DNA from: an uncultured Nannocystaceae bacterium
GTDB taxonomy: Bacteria > Myxococcota_A > Polyangia > Nannocystales > Nannocystaceae
DNA: 6,272 bases
Reading direction: 5' to 3'
NCBI GenBank assembly: GCA_938084085.1
Contig: CALKDV010000079.1
Span: 1-6,272 of the forward strand
The translations under genes and the position numbers were made by a program. The notes under the pieces are model-generated. The model was not told where the DNA came from and ran no database searches. It was given only the letters and a program-made list of their open reading frames with translations. This document shows positions 1 to 5,558 of this stretch, in pieces (position 1 is the stretch's first letter; each line of letters starts with the position of its first letter).

Positions 1-477
1 ATTCCCCCGACCGCGCGTCTACGGCTGGAGAGCCGGACGCTATTCGGCGTCTTGATTTTCTTGGCGTTCGTCGCCGCGGGCATCGAACTCGTCGAGCGGT
101 GGCGATACGGGGGGCAGGAGGTCTACGCGGGGGACACCAGCGCTCCACCGGGCTCCCCCTGTACGCCCCCACCGCTCCCATGGCCTGCCGCCGCACACGG
201 TTTTTATTCGCTATCGGACAGCGCCACCGGCGCGTGCCTCCTACGTTACAAGAGCGCCGCAACCCCGACCGCGAAAGTCTCCGCGCTGCTCGATATGGAC
301 AACGCACCACCGTGCGAGCAGCTCACCCAATACTGGAGGCTCGACACCCAGGCCTGGTGCGCGCCCTCCGACGCTGCGCGCGGGGGATGCCGCGACCATC
401 TCTGCATCTGGAGGGGCGCCGACGCCACGACATGGTTCGCGCGCTGGAACTCCTCCGCGTCGATCACCACACCGTGA
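1..477 (+). CDS. C-terminal part of a single-pass membrane protein of unknown function, cut by the left edge
   Basis: The frame is open from base 1 to a TGA at 475-477 and gives 158 residues. No start codon with a Shine-Dalgarno is visible; the TTG at 52 lacks one at a proper distance, so I take the gene to begin outside the window. A hydrophobic segment (LFGVLIFLAFVAAGIELV) lies at about residues 15-32, with Arg-rich flanks, and is probably one membrane helix. The following 120 or so residues hold six Cys and several Trp, beginning with a Pro-rich stretch; spaced Cys after a membrane helix suggest a disulfide-bonded domain outside the cytoplasm, which is inference. Codons mostly end in G or C, as expected for a coding frame here. 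I do not recognise the family. It faces the beta-propeller lipoprotein gene tail to tail with no spacer. Confidence 0.6.
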   Translation: MPPTARLRLESRTLFGVLIFLAFVAAGIELVERWRYGGQEVYAGDTSAPPGSPCTPPPLPWPAAAHGFYSLSDSATGACLLRYKSAATPTAKVSALLDMDNAPPCEQLTQYWRLDTQAWCAPSDAARGGCRDHLCIWRGADATTWFARWNSSASITTP

Positions 478-479
478 TC
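462..479. terminator. Small hairpin across two abutting convergent stop codons
   Basis: GATCAC at 462-467 and GTGATC at 474-479 form a perfect 6-bp inverted repeat with a 6-nt loop. The right arm contains most of both stop codons: TGA at 475-477 on the plus strand and TGA read from 480 to 478 on the minus strand, together the palindrome TGATCA. It is symmetric and could act on transcripts from both sides, but there is no T tract on either side and the stem is not GC-rich, so a terminator role is only a guess. Confidence 0.25.
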
Positions 480-1632
480 ATGGGACGCGCCAGGTGCCCA
501 CCGAATACGGCGGCAGCCCCGTCGACTGAGCCTCATCGAGCGCACCCCCCTCCCATGAGAACCGACGAAGTCCAGACCGTTGGACGTCTCGGTCCCCAAA
601 AAACAATTCGCCCTCATGGACCTCGAGGCTGCGCTCTGCAGACTGCAGGCCTCCCGCAAGGAGTGTTGCCGGCGCATCTTTGTCGACCTCCCAAAGCTCG
701 ACCTCACTAAAATCAGCGGTGTAGATGGCGACAACCGTGTGGAGCCCGTCCTTGGACACAACAAAATCTTGAGGTTGCAGATAGTCCATGTCCGCACCAT
801 CAGGGAATCGCTCGGGCGGGACGTGCCAGTCCCAGGTCGCCGCCTCTAAATCCACGTCCACAACCCCCTCGCAAAGCACCAAAAGATGCCCGGCGTCCGT
901 GGGGTGCGGACGGTGCTCACGCGCCCAGGCGCACGGCAATGGGATGCCCTGCACCCCCGTGATCTCGGAGTCGAGATCGATCAGCTCGGCGCTGTCTACA
1001 TCAACCTCCACGAGCTGATCAAAGCCCACCGGGGTCCACCCGTCCAGCCGATTCACCGGGTGACTCAACACCCACGCGCGTCCGCCGTCGACGTAGGCGA
1101 ACTCCGTCTCTGCGATCTCATCCTCATCCTCGAGCATCGACGTGTCCACAGTCCCCACGAGCGAGGCCCCAGGCGCCCTTAGAAAATCATGGATCTGAAC
1201 CTGCGACGCTCCATAGAGGCTCACGACGGCGCGCCCCACGTCCACAAACGCGAGCCCGTGGGGATTCGCAGACGTGGCCTCCGGCGTGACGATGGCGTGC
1301 TCCGCGACCAGCCCGAACCCATCCGATGGGTCATGTACGGAGACATAGTCGTGCATAAAACGGTTGAGTAGGTAGACGTACTCTCCGTCGGAGAATGGAA
1401 TCGCATCCGAGCTCGCGAAGGCGACATCCGCGTACATGACGTCGCGCTCGAGGTCGTAGACCGACAGCGCCCCCGTCGCAAAGTCAGTGGTCGTGATGAG
1501 GAGCGCCGGCCCCTCAAGCTCGTCTGGCACCGTATTGCGAGCCGTAAGGGCCTCGCATCCGATACCGCTCAGTCCGGCTGCCACGGCCAGCGCGAGCGAC
1601 GAGCACCATCTCCATGTTTGAATCATCACCAT
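478..1632 (-). CDS. Secreted beta-propeller-like lipoprotein in a cobalamin-riboswitch operon (BtuG/YncE-like pattern)
   Basis: The product has 384 residues. It starts with a signal peptide: Arg/Trp-containing n-region, hydrophobic stretch LALAVAAGL at residues 13-21, and a candidate lipid-attachment Cys at 26. The lipobox reads GIGC instead of the usual L-A/S-G-C, so lipidation is likely but not certain. The mature part shows short repeated units typical of a propeller, with strands such as GALSVYDL (54-61), EYVYLLNR (84-91), NPHGLAFV (123-130), RAVVSLYG (134-141), DQLVEVDV (205-212) and VVSKDGLHTVVAIY (291-304). The NPHGLAFV-type unit is common in YncE and in the BtuG family, cobalamin-binding surface propellers of Bacteroidota. 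Cys234 and Cys254 could pair. It is the second gene of the operon, 4 nt after the upstream stop, so translation is probably coupled. ATG at 1632 has only a weak GAG nearby; the in-frame ATG at 1626 is an alternative. Cobalamin binding is inferred from the riboswitch and fold pattern. Confidence 0.85.
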   Translation of the reverse strand: MVMIQTWRWCSSLALAVAAGLSGIGCEALTARNTVPDELEGPALLITTTDFATGALSVYDLERDVMYADVAFASSDAIPFSDGEYVYLLNRFMHDYVSVHDPSDGFGLVAEHAIVTPEATSANPHGLAFVDVGRAVVSLYGASQVQIHDFLRAPGASLVGTVDTSMLEDEDEIAETEFAYVDGGRAWVLSHPVNRLDGWTPVGFDQLVEVDVDSAELIDLDSEITGVQGIPLPCAWAREHRPHPTDAGHLLVLCEGVVDVDLEAATWDWHVPPERFPDGADMDYLQPQDFVVSKDGLHTVVAIYTADFSEVELWEVDKDAPATLLAGGLQSAERSLEVHEGELFFGDRDVQRSGLRRFSWEGGALDEAQSTGLPPYSVGTWRVP

Positions 1633-1636
1633 GGGC

Positions 1637-2380
1637 TCAACGGTTGGGATTCACGACGGCGATCGCATCGAGGTCAAAGCCCCCTTTGCCGCCCATGCCG
1701 GGGTCGCACCAGCCCCCGTCTCGCCGGCTCCAATAGCTCTCGCTTTGATCAATGAGGCGGACGAACCGAATCCAGTCCACGGCGACCACCTCCAAGTCAA
1801 AGAGGTCACCGCCCGCGTTTACAGCGTCCCACCCGCTGCTCTCCTCGCCCCAAACGACCTCCGTCGGCGTCCGCCCCGCGCATCCATCAAGGTCGCCGTC
1901 CGCTGCGCACTCGAACTGCGCCCACTCGCAGCCGTCTGCGCTCACCCAGACCTGCGCAGGCTCCGGAAAATCGACAGAGAAGGGGTTCTCGAAGACGACA
2001 AAGTCGGCGCCGCCGTCGTTGTGCGCTCCATCGGGCCCGAGGTCGATAACGATGGAGCCGCCGCAACCAAGCGAGACAACGTCCATGGAGCCGCGCGGTG
2101 GCCCCGAGACCAATTCGTGCACGTCATCGTGACCAAAGCCACCCGCGGTGACGGTCGCTTCTGCGGGCGAGAAGTGGGCCGCACAAAGACCAAAGGTCTG
2201 CGCCTCTCCCATCGTCTCCTCGGTGCACGGATCCACACAACCGGTCCATGGCTCCACAGGCGGCGACTTTGACGCGCTTGAGGTGCCACCCATTTCACAA
2301 CCGGGGAGGGAAATGAGGCTGAAGGAGAGGACGGCGACGAGCGACCGACAACGTGGTGAACCTGGGATGGGTGTGATCAT
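1637..2380 (-). CDS. Surface lipoprotein with a GGSI...ADFVVFENPF domain, first gene of a cobalamin-riboswitch operon
   Basis: The product has 247 residues. Residues 1-27 form a lipoprotein signal peptide (Arg-rich start, VAVLSFSLIS core) ending in a good lipobox, LPGC, with lipid Cys at 28. A Ser/Pro linker follows. The single domain at about 60-245 has the motifs GGSIVIDLG (107-115), GADFVVFENPF (124-134), VWVSADGCEWAQF (144-156), IRFVRLID (204-211) and a closing GFDLDAIAVVN (234-244). I have seen this pattern in proteins labelled only 'cell surface protein'; it reads as a beta-sandwich, and I cannot name a ligand. Eight Cys in the mature chain beyond the lipid Cys suggest disulfides. ATG at 2380 is preceded by AAAGG (2386-2390) at 5 nt, and that site lies inside a leader hairpin downstream of a B12 riboswitch. 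The next gene starts 4 nt past the stop, so the two lipoproteins are probably co-translated and may act together at the cell surface, plausibly in cobalamin capture (inference). Confidence 0.87.
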   Translation of the reverse strand: MITPIPGSPRCRSLVAVLSFSLISLPGCEMGGTSSASKSPPVEPWTGCVDPCTEETMGEAQTFGLCAAHFSPAEATVTAGGFGHDDVHELVSGPPRGSMDVVSLGCGGSIVIDLGPDGAHNDGGADFVVFENPFSVDFPEPAQVWVSADGCEWAQFECAADGDLDGCAGRTPTEVVWGEESSGWDAVNAGGDLFDLEVVAVDWIRFVRLIDQSESYWSRRDGGWCDPGMGGKGGFDLDAIAVVNPNR

Positions 2381-2468
2381 GTGGACCTTTCGCCTTGTGC
2401 GAAGGACCCGCCAACATGACCGGTCTTCGCGTCCCCACGAGGCTTCGGGAGCTCGCCTCTCGACGAGT
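2381..2468 (-). promoter_or_regulatory. Riboswitch expression platform that can sequester the Shine-Dalgarno
   Basis: In the RNA (minus strand), GGTCCTTCGC (2399-2408) can pair with GCGAAAGGTCC (2383-2393), leaving a loop of about 5 nt, one U-U mismatch and one bulged A. The second arm contains the AAAGG Shine-Dalgarno at 2386-2390 for the ATG at 2380. The first arm can instead pair with GCGAAGACC at 2422-2430, with one bulge, which would free the ribosome site. The two pairings exclude each other, the usual logic of a translational switch. No U tract follows either hairpin, so control of translation is more likely than transcription termination. Pairings were found by eye and not energy-scored. 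Confidence 0.6.
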
Positions 2469-2642
2469 TCGACGGCAGGTCTTCGGGCTCACAAGCGCGG
2501 CCATTTGGCCTCCTAGGACTCGCGGCTTCCCAGCGTTCGCCAGTGCCTTCGTTGCGAGTTTCGTTCTTGCTTACCGCTGCGGGGGCAGCCCCGGATTTAC
2601 ACCGGATTCCCTCAGGGCGAGCCTCGCGACTCGCACCGTCGA
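2469..2642 (-). promoter_or_regulatory. Cobalamin (B12) riboswitch aptamer
   Basis: Read on the minus strand, the conserved blocks of the cobalamin riboswitch family (Rfam RF00174) occur in order: GAGGGAATCCGGTGTAAATC, then CTGCCCCCGCAGCGGTAAG, then GGCACTGG...CTGGGAAGCC, then AGCCCGAAGACCTGCC. The last block and GCAGCGGTAAG are, from memory, the same as in the E. coli btuB leader. The closing stem P1 is a perfect 7-bp pair between TCGACGG (2636-2642) and CCGTCGA (2469-2475). A P3-like hairpin GCGAG/CTCGC lies near the 5' end, and P5 is GCTG/CAGC around loop CCCCCG (2580-2585). The family binds adenosyl- or other cobalamins and normally lowers expression of B12 uptake or synthesis genes when the ligand is present. 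It stands directly upstream of the lipoprotein operon on the same strand, with no other gene it could control. Confidence 0.96.
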
Positions 2643-2649
2643 TGAGGCG

Positions 2650-2678
2650 TGAGTACGCTCTGCGCGCCCGGGCGTCAA
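2650..2678 (-). promoter_or_regulatory. Candidate housekeeping promoter of the riboswitch-lipoprotein operon
   Basis: On the minus strand TTGACG (2673-2678) is followed after exactly 17 nt by TACTCA (2650-2655). The -35 is close to consensus; the -10 matches only the leading TA. Transcription would begin near 2643, right at the first base of the riboswitch stem P1, so nearly the whole leader is aptamer plus platform. That positional fit is the best support. Confidence 0.45.
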
Positions 2679-2740
2679 CCCGAGGTCCCCCCCGCCACAA
2701 CGTGGGTCCTCACGGCATCACCGCGCCCCCGCGGTCCCGC

Positions 2741-4912
2741 TCACCCGGGGGTGAGGCCCGGCGCCGCCGGCGTCAATCCCCAGGTCCAGTTGTCCAGCAT
2801 CACCAAGGAGTCGTAGATAAATCCTCCAGCGTCCCACACGGCGAGCCGGATTTCCGCGACTTCTCCCGGCTCGACGTTGCCCGTCATCGTGAGCCAGCCG
2901 GTGGCGCCACCCTTGTAATAGTGCCCGTTGGTCGTGCCAGGGCTGTCGAGGCACCCCGGATCAAATTGACCTGTGCCATCGTAGGCGTCAAAGCCGGTGC
3001 CGATAAGCTGGTCCACCCCTACGCATCCCGTGTAGTCGCTCATCTGCCCGCTGCAACCGATGGGACCGTTGACACATTGCGAGAACAGTCCGTTTGCGGA
3101 CTGCGCCAAGTTCACTCCGAGTGGCCACAGCACCGTGCCATCACCGAACTGGTCGTAGACCGCGATGTTCTTGTCGGGCGGGTTCTCCGAATCGGTCGTG
3201 TCGAGCAACGCGACGAACATGTCTGTGTACTGGCTGCAGACGTACTCGGGGAATTCTGCCGAGAAAAAACTGAGATCCGCCGAGAACGACTGGGCGTTGG
3301 TCGGCACACGCACGCGGATGGTCAACATCACCGGATCGTTGGAGGTGGTCGCGGTGGTGGGGCACCCCGGTACGTTGGGGAAGGCGTTGCCGTTGGCCGC
3401 GTACCAGTCCGCCGGGGGCGCCGCCTCCGTCCCCCACCCCTTGCCCCCTTCGAAGCTGTTAAACGAGGGGTTGGTGTCGGTCAAGTCCGCGGCCACGCCG
3501 GAGGACAGCAACACGAGGGAGTCGAAGCCGGTGGGCTGGTTGTCTCCAAAATTATCTCGCACCGCGGCCTGATCTTGATTCTCGAGCATGCTGCCGTCGG
3601 TCTCCGTCAGCGATGCCGCGATAACCCCCCAAATGCGCTCGGCCTGGGTGGGGGGCGCCTCCACCGTAAACTGACAAAGATCGAGGGCACGCGCGAAGTT
3701 CAGCACATCGGTTGTGTCGCTGGCGATCCCCGCATCACAACCGAGCGCCGGTTCATCGGAGACCCCATCGCAGTCGTCATCAAGTCCGTTCCCAGGGACG
3801 TCGTAGGCCCCAGGGTTGACCAGCTCCGGGTCGACGGAGCAACCGATCTCTTCACAGCAGTCGAGGATGACGCCATTTTCACAGAGGTCGTACCCGTCGC
3901 CGTCCACGTCATTGGACGAATCGGTGAGGCCATCGCAGTCGTTGTCGACCCCGTCGCCGCACGCCTCTGGCGCCGGCAGGACTTGCCCGAGACACGGGCC
4001 CCACGCGAGCCCGTCTGGGTCACAGGTCTGAGCGCCAGCCGCACACTGGCCCACCCCCTCCGTGCCCGCAGCGCCCAGATAACAGCTTTGCGTCTGCCCT
4101 GGAACACACAGACACCCGGGCCCTCCCTCGCATCCGTCGGCAGGATCGCTGTTGCAATCGAGAGCCCCCATGTCGCACGGGCCCATCACGCAGTCGCCCT
4201 GCTCGCACAGCGGCGTCGCGTTCGCATACGCGCACTCGTTGCCGCAGGTCCCGCAGTTTTGCGGGTCTGCTTGGACATCAAGGCACTGGCCCGAACAACA
4301 TTCGTCGGCGCCGAGACAACCGTGAGCAAGCGTACACCCGGGGACGCACGCCCCCGTGTCGCAGATCGTACCGAGCGCACAATCGGTATCTTCGACGCAT
4401 CCGATGCACGTGTGGCTCGGGACATCGCAGACCGTGGGTGAGACGCAGTCCGAGTCGTCTGAACACCCGGGTACACACTCATTGTCCGAGGAACAATACT
4501 CGCCCGTCACGCACAGATCATCGCTGGGCGTACACGGCACACACAGCCCGGCATCACAGACCTCTCCTTCCGGATCGCCCGCGCAGTCAGCGTTCGTCAT
4601 GCAGCCGGATGAACCTGTGCTCCCGGTGTCTTCACCAGCCGTCGTCGCGCCGCCACCGGTGGTATCTCCCCCAGTGGTCGCGTCTCCTCCCGTCGTCGTT
4701 TCCCCCTCCCCGGATGTTGACTCCTCCGCGCCGATCGTCGAGGACTCGCTGCCTGAGGTGACCGCGTCCGCCGAGGAGTCGGACTCCGTCCCGCTGAACG
4801 AATCGATCCCAAACGACGCCTCCGTTTCGCTTGAGGTACAGCCGGCGAGGCCAAGCAATACAAACGCAACTCGAGACACGTACGCGCGGGAACAGATAGA
4901 CTGAAGATTCAT
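2741..4912 (-). CDS. Large Cys-rich lipoprotein with MopE-like motifs and a choice-of-anchor-L-like C-terminal domain
   Basis: The product has 723 residues. The ATG at 4912 is chosen because it opens a lipoprotein signal peptide (hydrophobic VAFVLLGLAG, lipobox LAGC, lipid Cys 25) and has AGGA (4919-4922) 6 nt upstream; the frame stays open to an ATG at 5077, but that extension has no signal peptide and runs through the likely promoter. Residues 26-103 form an acidic Thr/Gly/Ser/Glu linker. Residues 104-210 are tandem Cys-rich units, followed by another Cys-rich stretch to about 310 (including NCGTCGNEC at 219-227). Residues 318-330 (CGDGVDNDCDGLT) and 375-387 (NGLDDDCDGVSDE) are MopE-type Asp-rich motifs, usually linked to metal binding. 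Residues about 400-710 resemble the choice-of-anchor L domain of myxobacterial exported proteins (SADLSFFSAEFPEYVCSQY at 544-562). No C-terminal sorting helix is present, so the anchor is the N-terminal lipid. It is probably displayed on the cell surface; ligand and partners are unknown. A functional tie to the B12 operon downstream is not shown. Confidence 0.9.
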   Translation of the reverse strand: MNLQSICSRAYVSRVAFVLLGLAGCTSSETEASFGIDSFSGTESDSSADAVTSGSESSTIGAEESTSGEGETTTGGDATTGGDTTGGGATTAGEDTGSTGSSGCMTNADCAGDPEGEVCDAGLCVPCTPSDDLCVTGEYCSSDNECVPGCSDDSDCVSPTVCDVPSHTCIGCVEDTDCALGTICDTGACVPGCTLAHGCLGADECCSGQCLDVQADPQNCGTCGNECAYANATPLCEQGDCVMGPCDMGALDCNSDPADGCEGGPGCLCVPGQTQSCYLGAAGTEGVGQCAAGAQTCDPDGLAWGPCLGQVLPAPEACGDGVDNDCDGLTDSSNDVDGDGYDLCENGVILDCCEEIGCSVDPELVNPGAYDVPGNGLDDDCDGVSDEPALGCDAGIASDTTDVLNFARALDLCQFTVEAPPTQAERIWGVIAASLTETDGSMLENQDQAAVRDNFGDNQPTGFDSLVLLSSGVAADLTDTNPSFNSFEGGKGWGTEAAPPADWYAANGNAFPNVPGCPTTATTSNDPVMLTIRVRVPTNAQSFSADLSFFSAEFPEYVCSQYTDMFVALLDTTDSENPPDKNIAVYDQFGDGTVLWPLGVNLAQSANGLFSQCVNGPIGCSGQMSDYTGCVGVDQLIGTGFDAYDGTGQFDPGCLDSPGTTNGHYYKGGATGWLTMTGNVEPGEVAEIRLAVWDAGGFIYDSLVMLDNWTWGLTPAAPGLTPG
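4334..4603 (-). repeat. Four tandem 21-23-residue Cys-rich repeats within the large lipoprotein
   Basis: Residues 104-193 of the protein are four consecutive units beginning at Cys104, 127, 150 and 172. Each has four Cys in the plan C-x5/6-C-x5/8-C-x4/6-C-x2/3, then the next unit's first Cys; most end in C-V/I-P/G before it (CVPC, CVPGC, CIGC, CVPGC). A degenerate fifth unit runs from Cys193 to Cys210 and contains a Cys-Cys pair. Such units are common in exported myxobacterial proteins and are expected to be small disulfide-bonded modules. The DNA copies have diverged, so this is a protein-level repeat. Confidence 0.75.
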
Positions 4913-4930
4913 CGGCGATCCTAGTTGAGG

Positions 4931-4959
4931 AGGATACGAGATTTCAGGGACCCGGTCAG
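4931..4959 (-). promoter_or_regulatory. Candidate promoter of the large lipoprotein gene
   Basis: On the minus strand CTGACC (4954-4959) and TATCCT (4931-4936) are separated by 17 nt; each matches 4 of 6 consensus bases. The predicted start lies near 4924, giving a leader of about a dozen bases that still contains the AGGA ribosome site at 4919-4922. This supports the ATG at 4912 as the true start. Confidence 0.45.
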
Positions 4960-5112
4960 TGACGGCACGACAGCAATCGGCCCTATCTTGCGCCAGGAGC
5001 CACGACACCACGCAGGTGCCGCGCCGTGACCGCGACTGCCCCATCGTCCTCCGCGTGGCGCGACCCCGCGTCGACAAAGGTCACGACCCGACCGCGTTGA
5101 ACCGTAGTGTCC

Positions 5113-5129
5113 CCGCCGAATCTTGGCGG
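5113..5129 (-). terminator. Weak hairpin downstream of the 61-residue gene
   Basis: CCGCC (5113-5117) and GGCGG (5125-5129) form a 5-bp GC stem with a 7-nt loop, 26 nt past the stop codon of the small gene. There is no T tract. It is the only hairpin I could see between 4960 and 5154 and may be chance in GC-rich DNA. Confidence 0.2.
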
Positions 5130-5154
5130 CCCGGCGTCCGTCGATGCCGCCGCT

Positions 5155-5340
5155 CTATGCGCGGTAGTAAAACAAGGTAATGGTCAAACAGTGAAACTCG
5201 CTGTCCGAACTTTGGGTCACGATGGTGTCCACCACCTCGACGTCGTTATTCCGCAGCCACTCTGTCGTCCGCTCGCCGATCTCCTCGCGTTCACGCGCCT
5301 TGGTCGCCGAAAACACCTTTACCCCGTTGTACGCTTGCAT
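5155..5340 (-). CDS. Small conserved-looking protein, 61 residues, possible beta-alpha-beta-beta fold, function unknown
   Basis: The predicted product is 61 residues and has no signal peptide or membrane helix, so it should be cytoplasmic. Its layout reads as strand (GVKVFSAT, 6-13), amphipathic charged helix (about 14-31, rich in Glu/Arg), strand (VEVVDTIVTQ, 34-43) and a final strand (FHCLTITLFYY, 49-59). That order matches small beta-alpha-beta-beta proteins such as dodecins, but I see no dodecin-specific residues and do not assign it. I believe similar small proteins with the SSDSEFH-type motif occur in other myxobacteria, though I could not check. I chose ATG at 5340, which has GGAG 11 nt upstream; the in-frame ATG at 5376 would add 12 residues (Gly-rich) and is less likely. 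It is divergent from prmA. Confidence 0.72.
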   Translation of the reverse strand: MQAYNGVKVFSATKAREREEIGERTTEWLRNNDVEVVDTIVTQSSDSEFHCLTITLFYYRA

Positions 5341-5399
5341 CGCTGTTGTCGCTCCTCGTCCACCTTCAGGGTCCATAGGGCCCTGCTCAGTGTGTTCAA

Positions 5400-5428
5400 C
5401 AGGTACCCTGCATTGGTTCCCGTGTCAA
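5400..5428 (-). promoter_or_regulatory. Candidate promoter of the 61-residue gene
   Basis: On the minus strand a perfect TTGACA (5423-5428) is followed after 17 nt by TACCTG (5400-5405). The predicted start is near 5393, giving a leader of about 53 nt to the ATG at 5340. A second candidate, TTGAAC (5394-5399), 16 nt, TATGGA (5372-5377), overlaps it and would start near 5366, which would exclude the ATG at 5376. Confidence 0.45.
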
Positions 5429-5478
5429 AAGAATAATCCAGCCCTGCTGTACGCGGCTCAGGTTGATCGAGCGCGAAA

Positions 5479-5506
5479 TTGCGACCCTCCCGTGCCGCTC
5501 TAGACC
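5479..5506 (+). promoter_or_regulatory. Weak candidate promoter of prmA
   Basis: TTGCGA (5479-5484) and TAGACC (5501-5506) stand 16 nt apart on the plus strand, with a predicted start near 5513 and a leader of about 46 nt. Matches to consensus are modest. An interrupted inverted repeat, CCGTGC (5490-5495) and GCACGG (5514-5519), overlaps it and could be an operator or chance. Confidence 0.22.
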
Positions 5507-5558
5507 CTCGACCGCACGGTGCAGGGCTCAATGATCGCCCCGGTGTACAACCTTCCCC

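Noticed and set aside
99..710. Plus-strand open frame of 203 codons
   Set aside because: Arg/Pro/His-rich shadow overlapping the left membrane-protein gene and the 3' end of the propeller gene; no signal or motif.
246..800. Minus-strand open frame of 184 codons
   Set aside because: It overlaps both convergent genes and lacks any recognisable feature; the overlapping frames have signal peptide or membrane features and better codon pattern.
1631..2272. Plus-strand open frame of 213 codons
   Set aside because: Antisense to the first riboswitch-controlled lipoprotein, whose signal peptide, lipobox and ribosome site make it the real gene.
2690..2704. Short CCAC-AAC-GTGG hairpin as a terminator for the large lipoprotein gene
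   Set aside because: Only 4 bp, with no T tract; common by chance at this GC content.
2543..4441. Plus-strand open frame of 632 codons
   Set aside because: It is antisense to the large lipoprotein gene and the riboswitch, has an Arg/Val/Ala/Gly-rich composition with no domain, and arises from GC-rich codons on the other strand.
4356..4904. Plus-strand Ser/Pro/Val-rich frame of 182 codons
   Set aside because: Mirror of the Thr/Gly/Ser linker and Cys repeats of the lipoprotein on the other strand.
4913..5077. 55-residue N-terminal extension of the large lipoprotein from ATG at 5077
   Set aside because: It would bury the lipoprotein signal peptide inside the protein and overlaps the candidate promoter; the ATG at 4912 has AGGA at 6 nt.
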